Positions 34,955 through 47,158 are shown, counted from the stretch's first letter. The stretch is DNA of 64,000 bases from Ceratothoa steindachneri (GCA_963969495.1 OZ018329.1:148860502-148924501); one strand, 5' to 3'. Numbers and translations are program-made. The notes: a model not told the origin generated them from the letters alone.

Positions 34955-36708
34955 ATCTAAGTAAGCCTATTAAAAAATCAACTAGTCTCCATTAGTGGAA
35001 CATGCAATTTGAATAAATTGTGTACAGTTCTGTCTCCCAACAGCAGTGTAAACGCTATGCCTGTCCAAGCACCACAACATACTTGATATTAATTCCTCAG
35101 TAGGTAAAAAACTACTGTGTTAAACAGGTATGTCTTGCCACATTCTCCAGGAGCATCAGCATAGAAGCAAGTGTGTGTAGGATTTTCCCCTTTTCTTCTT
35201 TGTTGCACTGCATCGATCACCTGATCAGCAATCGCTCTCATCAGTTAAAGAATCAATGTCAGGATGGTTGATAACTGATGGAGGATCTGGTTGAAGCCTA
35301 TTATTGGGCTGAGGTATCCCTAGTCTTGCGCAGTTGGTTTCATTTTCAATAATTATTGTGTTGATGTATCGGAGTGCCAAATTTTAGCTTGCTCTTCCCC
35401 CATCTCTTTATTCAGATAGTCGTCGATCATTGTCGCCCTACGATTGTTCCACAGTTCCATTGAATTATCAGGTACACTAGTTGTGCACGAAGTTGTGTTG
35501 GAATATGGTCATTAACAGCTTCCAACAGAGTTTAGTTCAAATGCTCATCAGTACCGATAAGACCAAGTCTTAAAAACGCGTCTTTGAATGAAGGATATAT
35601 TTCTCCCTCCACAGTTTGTAGTTCTTCAAAGCTTTTAGCACCTAGCACGTAAAGTAGCAATATTCTAAGAAGGAATTTCTCAACATCTATTGGGCTGAGA
35701 TTGTACATTCTGCTAATTATGTTAGTGTTCATTCTTCTTTGTGTCCATTTTCTATTAGCCTGATTAAACACAAAGTGGTCAGGAATTTGTGGATATAGGA
35801 AGTTGCGAGCATTTTTATCTTCTTCGTTTGGTTTAAACCAAGAAGTAACGGTAGTATCATTTTGTCTCTGCCTTCCTACCGTATACTGGGCATTACCTCT
35901 TTGAAGATACCAGATGTATTGCCAGTTTGTACACTGTATGTGATGTTCCATGCCTCTTAATTTCAGAAAGACGCTATATTGCTTCATGCTGAGTAACATA
36001 CCGGCATCCAAGATAGTTTCTTATTTCGTCATAATAGCAATAACTCTGATTGTTATTAACTGGTGTATTATTGGTCACTACAACTGATGCATAGTAATGC
36101 CCTTCATAAACATATTTCACTATTCATTTGAAACTATTTATAGAGGAGCAAACTTCAACATTAATGTGTGCACGATACTTTTTAATTAAAAAATCATTGA
36201 ATGGTACCACATTCCTGTTGTCTACTGTGTGTCGTCCAATTTGCACTGGATTCCAGTGTTGCGCCTCCTGTACTCTGGATATCCATTTTGATTTAGTAAT
36301 GTTTCATCTCTATAAATTTTTTGCTAGTTTTTTTGGCAAAATCCATCTTGAATGCACGGATACAAAAGGTTTTGAGGAAGACACGGCCCATGGATCATGA
36401 ATATTTTTACTTGATCATGCAGCAAAGGGTCATCTTCAAATAAAGGGATTTCAGCTGACACAATTCTATCGATGTCTTTAGAATTTCTTAACTTATCTTC
36501 GTTCCTCAAGATAACCAGCATATGACAATGGGGAAGAACTCGCTTTTGGAACTCAATGACATGCACATGGGCAACTGGTACGCCAAAAATGTGTCTCTCT
36601 TTAATATCTTTCATTATTTCTTACAGTTGAGCTTTGATAACACGAACAACTAAATCTGGTCTATTTTCTGCTGTTTCATTTAGGGTTGTATGTATAGGTT
36701 ATGAACAG
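34955..36708 (-). pseudogene. Helitron Rep C-part and helicase start
   Basis: Minus strand. From 36614: RHIFGVPVAHVHVIEFQKR, then PHCHMLVIL, the HUH motif (His-Cys-His at about 36530-36522), then IDRIVSAEIPL and MIHGPC. Further on FLIKKYRAHINVEVC and a KYVYEGH segment with one of the two catalytic Tyr; the first Tyr position is a stop. From 36011 an open frame of 159 codons with TSWFKPNEED, IPDHFVFN, RMYNLSPIDVEKFLLRILL and SFEELQTV, the linker to the helicase. At 35160-35127 APGECGKTYLFNT is the Walker A region of the Pif1-type helicase. The gene stops being recognisable at solo LTR A. Confidence 0.87.
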
Positions 36709-37849
36709 TGTCGTAGAATGGACTCTCGACGATATACCATATATAACTATTCGTTGAGGGAACTATTCAATTATATTTAGAGTAGGTGGTTATCTGGTTG
36801 ACCGATATTATTTATCTTCAATATGCTTAAGAAGTGGAACTGAGCTCAAGGATAATAATATGGCTATCATTAATAAAATAGAGTTTTGTTAATAAAACTA
36901 TCAACAACACACAAAACGGAAAATATTGACATAAACAGAGAATGGAAAGGGGCGTGGGAAATCTGGCTAATCCGAAGATTAAGATTTGAGAAAGATTTAA
37001 AAAGGTAAAACAAATAAAAATTAAAGGGATGGGATGGTTCGCTAAACCATTTAAAGCACAGGATAGGGTTGACAAAAAGGTTAAATACTCAAAGGTAATG
37101 TTCAGCTTACGTAATTTATACTTGTTGAGGAAGGCGACGCGAAGGAATCTTCGGTCCGCTGGCGAGTTCCAGCCGAAGGGGGGGGGATTAAATGATCCCG
37201 ACGTGACATCTTAGGAATGAGAACCGTTTCTTGACGAACGGGCTCAAAGAACAATGGCTGTTCTAACGTTGTTCTCTTTCTGAACAACAGGGGAGAAGGG
37301 TGAGAACCGTTTCTTGTTAACGGGCTCAAAGAACAATGGTTTTTCTAACGTTGTTTTCTTTCTGAACAACAGGGGAGGCCTTGTGGACTTGGCGTCTTGA
37401 AGGCTCGAACCTTGGCACCCAAGGGATATTGTCCTCTTCTGGACAAAATAGTGGATCTCGAGGTAGAGGGCCCTGGGGCACAAGGTGAGACCGGATCGGC
37501 GGGATGTCTCGCGAAGATAATCTGGATCTCGAATCTGCTCTTATTGGTAAATTTTCCATATAAATAGTCGAGCCATTTCCTTGGCGTAGGGGACAATGGA
37601 GTGGGGTCTTCGAGGGAATGTCCAGCCGCGCCTGAGAAAAATACCTTATCTGCCTATTAGCCTAACTCAATCTGGCGTGATCGGCGCATGGGGCGAAACG
37701 ATGGAGGGGTGAACCTCCTTGGTTAAATATTGACTCAGGTGGCGCGATAACGCGCCCGGTTTAGAGGCAAAAATGCACGTGGGTAGCAACTTTTTCTAAA
37801 TAACATGTGATAGCGGTTGAAATTAAGCGGCCTCAACCGATCTATCACA
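36709..37849. mobile_element. Solo LTR B (1,141 bp)
   Basis: Begins TGTCGTAGAATGGAC and ends GATCTATCACA. Flanks are AACAG (36704-36708) and GACAG (37850-37854), a 5-bp duplication with one change. Removing it rejoins the Helitron frame at PDL/FIT, the expected sequence there. It holds an internal duplication of about 80 bp (GAGAACCGTTTCTTG ... GAACAACAGGGG at about 37210-37290 and 37300-37376), absent in solo LTR A. A TATA-like CATATAAATAG lies on plus near 37558, but direction is not settled. Confidence 0.85.
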
Positions 37850-38413
37850 GACAGATCTGGCTTGCCATACTTTGCTACAATCATCATATCATCATGGAAA
37901 TAATGATGCATGTTTCTTGGGCTTCCAGTTAAGGACGATGGCAAAATAACTGGCAGTCCAGGCTCAATGTTTTCATCTGCCTCTGTTTAAGTCCATTAAG
38001 CTGGTATACTCATCTACTCGAAGTTGCGCTTGATTATTCCTTAAAAACTGGAGTCTGCATACCTCTACCTTTAAATAAGCATCTACCAGATACTGCTGAA
38101 ATAATTTTCATGCCTTGTGTATCTCACTAAATCATCCTCTGTAATCTACGCGATATCTGTAATACTCTTGCATGGTGAGTCTGTTACGGGCTCTGGTCTT
38201 TCGCTCCTCTACATGATGCATGTCGCAATGCCACCCAATTTCACCATGAGGAAACAGTAGAGGGTATGTCATGGATCTAAGTCACATGATGTGTAGGGTA
38301 TCTTGTCAGGAGAATGGTTTCTAGGGTAGATGACTATAACTCTGTGAACAGGTGGTGGCGCCATCCTTCCCCACGAAAACAGCAGCTATTTCATTGCTAC
38401 TAGGTAAATTATA
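37850..38413 (-). pseudogene. Helitron Rep middle part
   Basis: Minus strand, between the LTR element and solo LTR B. Starts with YNLPSSNEIAAVFVG right at the LTR element border, then LLFPHGEIGWHCDMHH, a degraded LMD, and near its end LTGSPRNMHHYFHDDMMIV and KYGKPDLS. These are the conserved blocks before the HUH motif in Helitron Rep proteins. Several stops and shifts. Confidence 0.85.
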
Positions 38414-38418
38414 CCCTC

Positions 38419-39961
38419 TGTCGTAGAATGTCCCCTTTTTTTTGTTCTAAGAGTGCTAAGAGTGCTAATATTGATATCTTAAAGAAGAGAGCCGTTGGAA
38501 ACACGTAAGGATATAGAGAAACGCACAATAATTCCCCAAATAAACTTATATTTTAACTTTAACAATTGAATACACAAAATTTAAACATTAACCACAGCAA
38601 TACTCCGAATATTATCATACACAAGAATTAATTCAATTAGTTTGACCCTCTAAAATTGGTTAATTTCGCTACACACATCAATATATAAGATTTAGGCATA
38701 CGGACTTTACTGGAGTTTAAATAACTCAGGAATGTTATTGTCTCAAGACTCGTGCCGCCTGGCCAGATGTAGGTGGGTGGGATCACGAGGTCCTTTTGTC
38801 GAGGGTAGCAGCTGGGGGGTCCACACGGTATTCCGGGGGGGAGGGGTTCTTCAAGGACGAGAACAATTACGGTGCTTTATGCGGCACCAAGGTAGTCATG
38901 GTCTCTCTGGCGAGAGTGAGTCGAACTTGGTTCTTAAACCAAGTTAACTTGGAGTGCGGTGTGACCACCGAGTAACGAGCTCAAGGGGGAGCTTTTCTCC
39001 TTCGTTACTTAATTCCTCATGGGCGAGGACTGAACTAAGGAAGGGTCTTATTCAAGGGCGAGGATCGATAGGGGAGGGGGTTTCTCTGACCAGAATAAGT
39101 TACATAAAGTTTGGTTCGGTAACCAGGAACTAGCTCGAGGATGAGCTTCTTCTTAGTTCCAGTCTTCTTCAAGGGCGAGTATAATGGAGGGAGGTTTCTC
39201 TGACGAGAATAAGTTGAACTTGGTTCCTCAACCAAGTTAACTTATGAGTTCAGTGTGGCCACCGAGTAACGGGCTCGAGGGGGAGCCTTTTCCTTCTTCT
39301 TTCCTTAATTCCTCAAGGACGAGGAATACCCCTGGTGTTTAAGATGCACCAGGATATGAGGAGTCTCTCTGACGAGAGTAAGTTGAACTTAACAAAGTTA
39401 ACTTAACGTTTGGTTTGATAACCAGGGACTAGCTCGAAGATGAGCTGCTTCTTAGCCCCTTAAGGTAGGTAGCCCTGCCTCTCTTGCAGGGTACTTCTTG
39501 GTCTGGCGAGCCAAGTAATCTACCTGTCCAGTCTCGGTAGCCTGATCTTAATCTGGGTACTTTGTCACCTGGAGACTGACGTATTCTTCCAAGATTTTTT
39601 TCAGTGTTCCTTATTTATACATTGTCACCCCATTGGGGGAGTGCTAAGAGGGGGGGGAGGCTTGATGACGGGCCTAGGAGGGTTCTTCTGCCAAACGGTT
39701 TTTCTCACCAAGTCTTACATCGGCTCCTCGTTAGCCGTCGAGCTTGGGAGAAACACGTCTCCAATTTCTTACTTGGCGTGAAATTGAATCTCACTCTCCT
39801 GGGGGAGATCTTGCATTTTAACCTTTAGGTCTTTCATAGCGACGAGTGGAGCGGTGCTGCAGTTACGCGCTTGACCTGACGGTGCCTGGGACCGGATGTC
39901 TTTGTGGTAATCGCCTCGTGACTCCACCGCGAGAGAACGGGGGAGTGACGATTACCCTACA
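38419..39961 (-). repeat. LTR (downstream copy for the minus-strand element)
   Basis: 1,543 bp. On minus, a TATAAATA box lies at 39612-39619, about 345 bp into the LTR. Inside are repeated blocks: CCAAGTTAACTT...GTGACCACCGAGTAACG appears at about 38937 and again 290 bp on (GTGGCCACCGAGTAACG), each followed by CTTAATTCCTCA. Confidence 0.9.
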
Positions 39962-40275
39962 CACCTCCCTTCGCAAGAACATAATGGGGGGGGGACTCCC
40001 GGGAACTCAAAGTTGTATATCTTTGAACCCTCTCTTACATTAAGTTTCCTTACACATGAGTGCACTCGCACGCGTTTACACCGGCAATGTGTCGACCTAG
40101 ACCTACTCGCAATACAATTTTACCTTGAAATAACAAAACGCAAATTCGTCGATTACCCGCATAAAACAAACACAACAAAACAAGCTACTTCCTTACATTT
40201 CTAAGCTTTTGAGAACTTAAATCCTACCGATAACTATTAACACGAAAAACAAATGAAAACAAAGTTTCACGCTCA

Positions 40276-41715
40276 TTAGGTACTGAAATAACCCTCAATG
40301 GTATTTCGTCTCCGCCTATAGAGCAGCTGTACTTTATCGGCTCCTTTGATGTAGCTGATACTAAAATGGTGCTCTGTGACCATTGTCCTACCACGCCTGA
40401 GTCGGCCGTTAGGGTTATGGAGTCTACCCAAGCATGTCTCTAAATGGTAGTGGTGTTTCAACCTACTCGAATTACCCTTCTTATGGTACTTTACTAACTT
40501 TAACCTCACCGTTATGGCTAGAGCGGCCTGTTGTAGCGGGGCATAATTGATGGGAGCGTGGGTCCCATAGCTCTCCTTTAACCAGGTACACATGAAGATC
40601 GTGTCTGGGTTTGATCTTTGGGGCTCGAAAAAACTTTTCCCTGCGAGGTCGTTAATGGGCGTGGAGCTCACTACGACTTGGAGTATTTGCGGCAACTCCG
40701 TGGACGTTCCGTTCGGGGAGGAGACTACTAGGGGTAGGGGATACTCATCCGTGTCTACCATTTGACTAGTTTTATCTGGGTATATCGCAATAACACCTCT
40801 TTCCTCCTTCCTTATCAACTCCTTTGACTTGGTTCTCTTTGCAGATAGTTCCTCAAGTACACCTGCTCGTACCTCTACCCTACCTTCTACTTCTTCCCTG
40901 ATAACCCCATTTGGCTGGGTTCTCTTCGTAGGTTCTTCCTGTGGTACTTCTGCTGTTACCTCATCCCTACTTACTATTTCTTCCCTCATAACCCCATTTG
41001 GCTGGGCTTCGCTCGTAGGTTCTTCCGTAGGTACTCCTGCTGGTACCTCATCCCTACTTTTTATTTCTTCCATCATAACCCTATTTGGCTGGGTTTCTCT
41101 GGATGGTCCTTTCTTAGGTCCAGGCCGGGCTACAACTTCCTCGGCCTCTATCAGATTCTCGATAGGTGCTCTTTCGATTGCGAGCAATCTTTCCTTTTCT
41201 TCTTTCTTTTCTCTTTCAGCTTGAGCAAGTTATTTTTCCCTCTTTATTCTCCTTTCCTCGGCCTCTTTTTCTGCTTTCGCTATTTCATTTTCCCGTCGGG
41301 TTCTTCTTTCTTCATCTTCCAAGTTTATCTTTATTTTTCTTTCATAATCTTCTCGTTTTATCTTTATTCTCCTTTCCTCATCTTCTCTTTCTATCCTTAT
41401 TCCGAATTCTTTTGCTTCTCTTTTCAACAGTATTATTCTTTCGCTTGTTTTACCTCCTCTCAGCATTCTTCTTTCCTCTGTTTCTATTTTCCCCTGTATT
41501 CTGTCTTTCTCTAATTTTATGTCTCTCCGTATTTTTATTGCTTCGCATTCTCTTTTCCCTTCTCTTTTTATATTTTCCCTTTCTCTATCAAACTCTATTA
41601 TTTCTTCTTTTTCTTCTCTTTGTATTCTCAATTCTGCCAGGATTTAGGCATCCATATCCTCCCCTTCAAGTCCCAGAATTTGGGCTTGTAGGTTGAATCT
41701 TTCGACCGGATCCAT
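40276..41715 (-). pseudogene. Gag-like gene fused to the end of an RNase H remnant
   Basis: 480 codons in one frame from ATG at 41715, with two in-frame TAA stops (41644-41646 and 41230-41232). It starts MDPVERFNLQAQILGLEGED, then an Arg/Glu-rich coiled-coil of about 150 residues as seen in some arthropod Gypsy Gag proteins. Next come three or four imperfect repeats of about 30 residues with EEPT...TQPNGVMREEI...DEV. Near the C-terminus HHFSISYIKGAD resembles the end of a retroelement RNase H domain (usually xYIKGxxNxVADxLSR). So a large deletion apparently joined gag to the tail of the RNase H region. No CCHC zinc knuckle seen. The plus-strand hydrophobic frames opposite are shadows. Confidence 0.75.
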
Positions 41716-42024
41716 TTTGTGTTGGTCCGTCGAATTTTCCTGACTGTATTCTGAGATACGACTGCCTCCACTCACCAGGTAGCGCGCAGCCTAACTTACC
41801 CTTAATCCCACTACTATGCTGATTTAAATACCACTCCGACAACAAATTTACCACTTGGCCTACCAATTACCTTCAGATTGTTACCACCCCTAACTCTACC
41901 ATTTTTCCTCTCGTCAATTATTCTCTTATTCCTGATATTCCTTTAAGTGTTGGCTCTTCCTTAATTAGACATTGCTGGGTTCTTTCTAAAAAAAACCCTA
42001 CAAACTTGACACCACTTGTTTATA

Positions 42025-43547
42025 TGTCGTAGAATGCCCCCCCTTTTTTTGTTCTAAGAGTGCAAAGAGTGCTAATATTGATATCTTAAAGAAGAGAGCC
42101 GTTAGAAACACGTAAGGATATAGAGAAACGCAAAATAATTCCCAAAATAAACTTATATTTTAACTTTAACAATTGAATACACAAAATTTAAACATTAACC
42201 ACAGCAATACTCCGAATATTATCATACCCAAGAATTAATTCAATTAGTTTGACCCTCTAAAATTGGTTAATTTTGCTACACACCTCAATAATATAAGATT
42301 TAGGCATACGGACTCTACTGGAGTTTAAATACCTCATGAATGTTATTGTCTCACGACGCGAGCCGCCTGGCCAGATGTAGGTGGGCGGGATCACGAGGTC
42401 CTTTTGGTGAAGGTAGCAAGTGGGGGGGCCACACGGTATTCCGGGATGGGGGTTCTTCAAGGACGAGAACAATTACGGTGCTTTATGCGGCACCAAGGTA
42501 GTTGTGGTCTCTATGGCGAGAGTGAGTCGAACTTGGTTCTTAAAATCAAGTTAACTTGGAGTGTGGTGTGACCACCGAGTAACGAGCTCGAGGGGGAGCT
42601 TTTCTCCTTCGTTACTTAATTCCTCATGGGTGAGGACTGAACTTGGAGAGGGTCTTCTTCAAGGGCGAGGATCGAGAATAAGTTACTTAAAGTTCGGTTT
42701 TGTAACCATGAACTAGCTCGAAGATGAGCTTCTTCTTAGTTCCATTCTTCTTCAAGGGCGAGTATAACGGAAAGAGGTTTCTCTGACGAGAATAAGTTGA
42801 ACTTGGTTCCTCAACCAAGTTAACTTATGAGTTCAGTGTGGCCACCGAGTAACGGGCTCGAGAGAGAGTCTTTTCCTTCTTCTTTCCTTAATTCCTCAAG
42901 GACGAGGAATACCCCTGGTGTTTAAGATGCACCAGAATATGTGGAGTCTCACTGACGAGAGTAAGTTGAACTTAACAAAGTTAACTTAACGTTTGATTTG
43001 ATAAACAAGGACTAGCTCGAGGATGAGCTGCTTCTTAGCCCCTTAAGTTAGGTAGCCCTGCCTCTCTTGCAGGGTACTTCTTGGTCTGGTGAGCCAAGTA
43101 ATCTACCTGTCCAGTCTCGGTAGCCTGATCTTAATCCGGGGACTTTGTCACCTGGAGACTGACGTATTCTACCAAGATTTTCCTCAGTGTTTCTTATTTA
43201 TACGTTGTCACCCTACTAGGGGAGTACTAAGAGGGAGGGGGGAGGCTTGATGACGAGTCCATGAGGGTTTTTATGCCAAACGGTTTTTCTCACTAAGTCT
43301 TACATCGGCTCCTCGTTAGCCTTCGAGCTTGGGAGAAACACGTCTCCAATTTCTTACTTGGCGTGAAATTGAATCTCACTCTCCTGGGGGAGATCTTGCA
43401 TTTTAACCTTTAGATCTTTAATAGCGTCGAGTGGTGCGGCGCTGCGGTTACGCGCTTGACCCGACGGTGCCTGGGAACGGATGTCTTTTTTGGTAATCGC
43501 CTCGTGACTCCACCGTGAGAGAACGGGGGAGTGACGATTGCCCTACA
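42025..43547 (-). repeat. LTR (upstream copy for the minus-strand element)
   Basis: 1,523 bp, partner of 38419-39961. The TATAAATA box at 43196-43203 on minus would drive the element. It has the same internal repeated blocks, with a small deletion near 42670 relative to the other LTR. Confidence 0.9.
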
Positions 43548-43552
43548 CCCTC

Positions 43553-44600
43553 TCAGGTCTTATCTCTTTCTAAATCTCAACTGACAGTGCTGTTGTGGAC
43601 GATTTTCTGTTCTGGCTCTTTGCTGCTCTTCTTGTTTGATGACATGCATTGTCTTGTATACATTAAGGTATGAACTACACTCATGCAACACCACACTTAT
43701 TTCATTAATTATTTGCGATGAACAGTCCTTATTTTGTGGTGCCTGCAATCTGTGCTGCACATCTTCATTGGCATCAATGATATAAAGCTGTCCATATTGT
43801 AGTGGATTTTCTGCAGGGTACAAAAGTGTAATGTTGTGATATGTCTGACCCTTAATGTGAAGCAATATGGATTTTTTCCAGGTGGTAAAACAAGTTTAAC
43901 AACAAATGGAGCAATATAAAATGCGTAATTGTAATTGCGTATGTTCAAGCGAAATGCAGCTCCTTCCTATGCTTCTAGATCAAAGAGGTGCCTCAGTCTC
44001 TCAGGGTATACTTGCAACTGGGGCAGCTGAACTTTTCCACTATTACAACCGTTAAACGTCTCATTGGATAATTTCAAAGCATCACAATGGTCACATGGAA
44101 TATTCATATTTCCGATAAGAAATTCTTCAACATTGCCATTATTAATAATTGCTGGTCCATTTCTCCTAAGACGATCGTTTCTCATCCTAATTTCTCTGAA
44201 ATTGTAAAGTTCTTCAGCGTTCATATCTTGTAATGTACGTCTATCTGCCTCTCTTCGTAGTTCAAGATGATGTGTTCTCTCAACCTCAGGTATTTGATCT
44301 CTTCTTTCTCGTTGCCTTAATTTGTCTCGTTCTAAATATTCTTGGCCTTGCTCTTGTTGCATATTATTTTTTCTTTCTTGTTGCCTTAATTTATCTCTTT
44401 CTAAACACTCTTGACATTGCTCTGTTGTATATTATTTCTTCTTTCTTGTTGCCGTAGCCTAACCTGCTCCAAGGAAATATTTCTCTCTGCTTCATTTTTT
44501 TTTAGCTCTATCATTTCTTTTCGCTGCTTTTCTCAAATTCTTTCTCTATATATACGCATCCTATTGCAAAGTTCTATCCTTCTTTGTTGTGAGTCTATCA
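43553..44600 (-). pseudogene. Helitron Rep N-terminal part
   Basis: Minus strand from ATG at 44600 (MIDSQQRRIELCNRM). A basic and acidic, repeat-like start (several LRQxERR copies) as common in animal Helitron proteins, then CDHCDALKLSNETFNGC, a zinc-finger-like block, VQLPQLQVYPERLRHLF, then after a stop NIRNYNYAFYIAPFV and PPGKNPYCFTL, and after a frameshift GQTYHNI, YIIDANEDVQHR, and YKTMHVIKQEEQQRAR-TENRPQ. It is cut at 43552 by the LTR element. Confidence 0.87.
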
Positions 44601-44879
44601 TGTAATTTATTATACCCTTCAAAAATTAGTAATATCCTCTCTTTCTTTATGAACAGAAGAAGGTTCAAACGACAAAAATTTGTCCTCAAGGAAGCTTTTA
44701 GGAGTCAGTCAAAGTAACAAATTTTTGAATACACAAACCCCTTTCAAATTGTTCTCCACCAAAATCCTAATCATCTCACTAGACTGAGAGTAAACATAAA
44801 TAATCAGCTCTTATTTGACGCGCAAAGCTTGAGTAGAAACGCAAGCTATGTAGACTCATCTTTCGGATTTCGAATGATA

Positions 44880-45305
44880 GATTAGTACATTTAGTATGTT
44901 TATTACATTTACTCTTTTAAGTACTGTTAATGCATTTATTACATTTTCTACTTTAACCCAGTTACTACTTTTATCACATTTGTACTTTTAAAACATATAG
45001 TACATTTATTATGTTTATACCAGTTAGTACATTTGCCGCATATAGTACTTTTATCACATTCAGTAATTTTAGTATATTGAGTAAATTTTGTACCTTTAGC
45101 ACATTTAGTACAGTTAGTACTTTAGTATTTTTTGTACTTTAGCACATTTAGTACTTGCACTACATTAACACATTTAGTACTTCTAGCACATTCGGCATAT
45201 TTAGTACTTTTAGTACATTAAGCACATTTAGTACTTTTAGTTCATTTTGTACTTTTAGTTCATTTTGTACTTTTAGTACATTTTGTACTTTTAACACATA
45301 AAATT
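44880..45305 (+). repeat. Short-unit repeat in the Helitron 5' region
   Basis: Many imperfect copies of a unit of about 10-20 bp with TTTAGTAC and CACATTTAGTACTTTTAG. Lies between the Helitron 5' end and its coding start, where Helitrons often carry tandem repeats. Confidence 0.8.
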
Positions 45306-45447
45306 CAATTTCAAACACCCACTATCCATTCAATATCAAATTTCGTACACAGATTATACCCCATAAAGGAAGAGCGACTTGGTAGTGATGACGTCATAGA
45401 GTAACGGTCGAACGGACGGATGAGACATAAGCCTATTATTATATAGA

Positions 45448-46519
45448 TTTATTCTTAATCTTTATTAATTTTATTATTTTTTTATTTGATATCTTATTTG
45501 TTACACTATCTTTAGATAAAAATTTATAGCGTAAACCATGATTCAAGGGATGACGGAACTCGTGCTTTTGACTCAATTCAAACAAGAAAATATAAAGCTC
45601 CATTCGGAAAAGCGCCTCAAGAACTGTCAAAATAATTGTGATTTTACGGCTTTTGTAAGTCAAAATTGTTCGGAAACTTATGAAAATACGAAAAGGTTGT
45701 TTTTTGAACAGGGCTAAAATCAATGCCTTGCCGCCCCCATTTTCAGTCAAGCCTTCTTGAATGATATATATGTATATACTACTTAATTACGCATTCTACC
45801 AATACTATATTTTCTATTAAGTGGAAGTCATTAAGGGGTCAAAAGTTTCTTAGCTTCAAAAGCCGTTCTTGTTTGGGTAGAATATGAACTTTGCCCAAGC
45901 AAAACTTCCGTCTTTAATCCTATTATGCTGAAGTTGGTTCGCGTCGGCAAAATTTACATCGTTTTGATTTAGATTTTCTCCTTAATTAACTCTTGTTTGG
46001 AAGAAGCCTAAATTTATTTATCACTTATGGCAAAATATTGATTATTTTTCAGTTTTTTATTATCGTTACACCCATTTCTCGCAATAAGCCATCATTTAAC
46101 TGATTCTATGCTTTCATAACATTTATCCTGAAGCACATTTGCAGTAAGTTGGTTTTACTGGATTTCAGAATTGGTTAATCGAGCATAATTTGCGACCTGG
46201 GCAGAATGTGATCTCAACATCACTAATAAATGTGTTGGAAGTTAATGCGAAGCTCAAATCACCTTAACTGGACAGACCGCATTTAGGTGGAAAGCGTCCC
46301 TGAATCACGAGAATGGTCTTTCTTTCACCAAAACTCTTTCGGATTATTAATTAACTCGTCATTGTACCACCCAAAAAAGCTGTTCGAGGGAGTACGTCCG
46401 ACTGTATCTTCTTGATTCTAGAATTCTGTTGGTAAAGTTGCCGGGTTCGATTACATTCATCGGGGAGAAATTAAATAAAAAAAATTCTAAAAACTGTTGC
46501 AAGTAAGAACACTAGAAGA
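45448..46519. other. Unassigned flank of the Helitron
   Basis: AT-rich host-side sequence. The minus-strand frame 45439-45750 has no recognised motif. Nothing else found. Confidence 0.45.
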
Positions 46520-46523
46520 TAAC

Positions 46524-46687
46524 TCATCTCTCTCTCTCTCTCTCTCTGTACTCTTTCTCTCTCTCAACATCACCCACGCACTCTTTCACTCTCGCTTTCT
46601 TTCCCTCTGTATATCTCTCTCGACTACACATAGAGAAACACCTCAACCCTCTCATACTTCTGCACACTCTCACAGACTCTCCCTCCC

Positions 46688-46762
<75 letters not shown>

Positions 46763-46763
46763 A
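46524..46763 (+). repeat. CT-rich microsatellites followed by (TA)n
   Basis: CT runs at about 46526-46548 and 46694-46737 with TA repeats at 46738-46763, and a pyrimidine-rich link between. The open frame across it is low-complexity. Confidence 0.9.
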
Positions 46764-47080
46764 TAAAAATGAAGTCTATTTATTTGTGTGTGTGTGACTG
46801 TCCATAAAATGTCCGTTATCTATAAAAAAAGGAAGTCTGCCTCTCTGAATGTGTATGTGTATGTGATGTGTGTGTGTCCATTTATAGAAATGAAAAATCC
46901 CATTCTAACCCTCTGCCCCATTCATTCTCACTCTCCCTCTTCTCTCTCCTCCTCTCCTCCTCCCCCCTCTCCCACCTCTCCACAATAGTCTGGTCTTATA
47001 CATTATACAAAAGGAATTAATTATATATGTTCAATACAATCTATAATTTTTGGCAGTGACTTTCAATCCAGTCGAACACG

Positions 47081-47082
<2 letters not shown>
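46764..47082. other. GT-rich and pyrimidine-rich spacer
   Basis: Has short GT runs (46786-46880) and a CT/CCT-rich part (46920-46985). No gene. Confidence 0.5.

Positions 47083-47150
<68 letters not shown>
47083..47150 (+). repeat. (TA)n microsatellite
   Basis: About 34 TA repeats directly left of the Tc1 element. Confidence 0.95.

Positions 47151-47158
<8 letters not shown>

Larger units (their letters stand above)
38419..43547 (-). mobile_element. LTR retrotransposon, full length, non-autonomous (5,129 bp)
   Basis: LTRs at 38419-39961 and 42025-43547, both TGTCGTAGAATG...CCCTACA when read on plus. Exact 5-bp target duplication CCCTC at 38414-38418 and 43548-43552. The coding direction is minus: after the right LTR the minus strand has AAGTGGTGTCAAGTTTG, a likely primer-binding region, then a gag-like gene. 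The internal region is only 2.06 kb and lacks protease, reverse transcriptase and integrase, so it must have depended on a relative. Probably Ty3/Gypsy type. LTRs differ by about 5% in the first 130 bp, so the insertion is not recent. It sits in the Helitron Rep gene, whose frame rejoins without it. Confidence 0.92.
34955..45447 (-). mobile_element. Helitron, disrupted by LTR elements
   Basis: 5' end at 45447: read on minus it starts TCTATATAATAATAGGC and soon has CATCCGTCCGTTCGACC, with A before TC as expected for insertion between A and T. Then come a short-repeat region (44880-45300), the Rep/helicase gene from 44600, and its parts at 44600-43553, 38413-37850 and 36708-34955. Between them sit an LTR retrotransposon and solo LTR B, and solo LTR A follows the last codons. 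Helitrons move by rolling-circle replication with an HUH Rep nuclease and a Pif1-type helicase. The 3' end (CTRR with hairpin) was not found. Stops and frameshifts show it is dead. Confidence 0.88.

Noticed and set aside
41166..41696. Long hydrophobic open frames on plus (131, 176 and 97 codons)
   Set aside because: They are antisense to the Arg/Glu-rich gag-like coiled-coil; Glu/Lys/Arg codons read backwards give Phe/Leu/Ser.
44880..45305. Regular short repeats that could suggest a CRISPR array
   Set aside because: No distinct spacers of constant length, a eukaryotic context, and units that vary gradually; they are the Helitron 5' tandem repeats.
46437..46470. GGGTTCGATTAC, a possible tRNA B-box
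   Set aside because: No A-box or stems at the right distance upstream.
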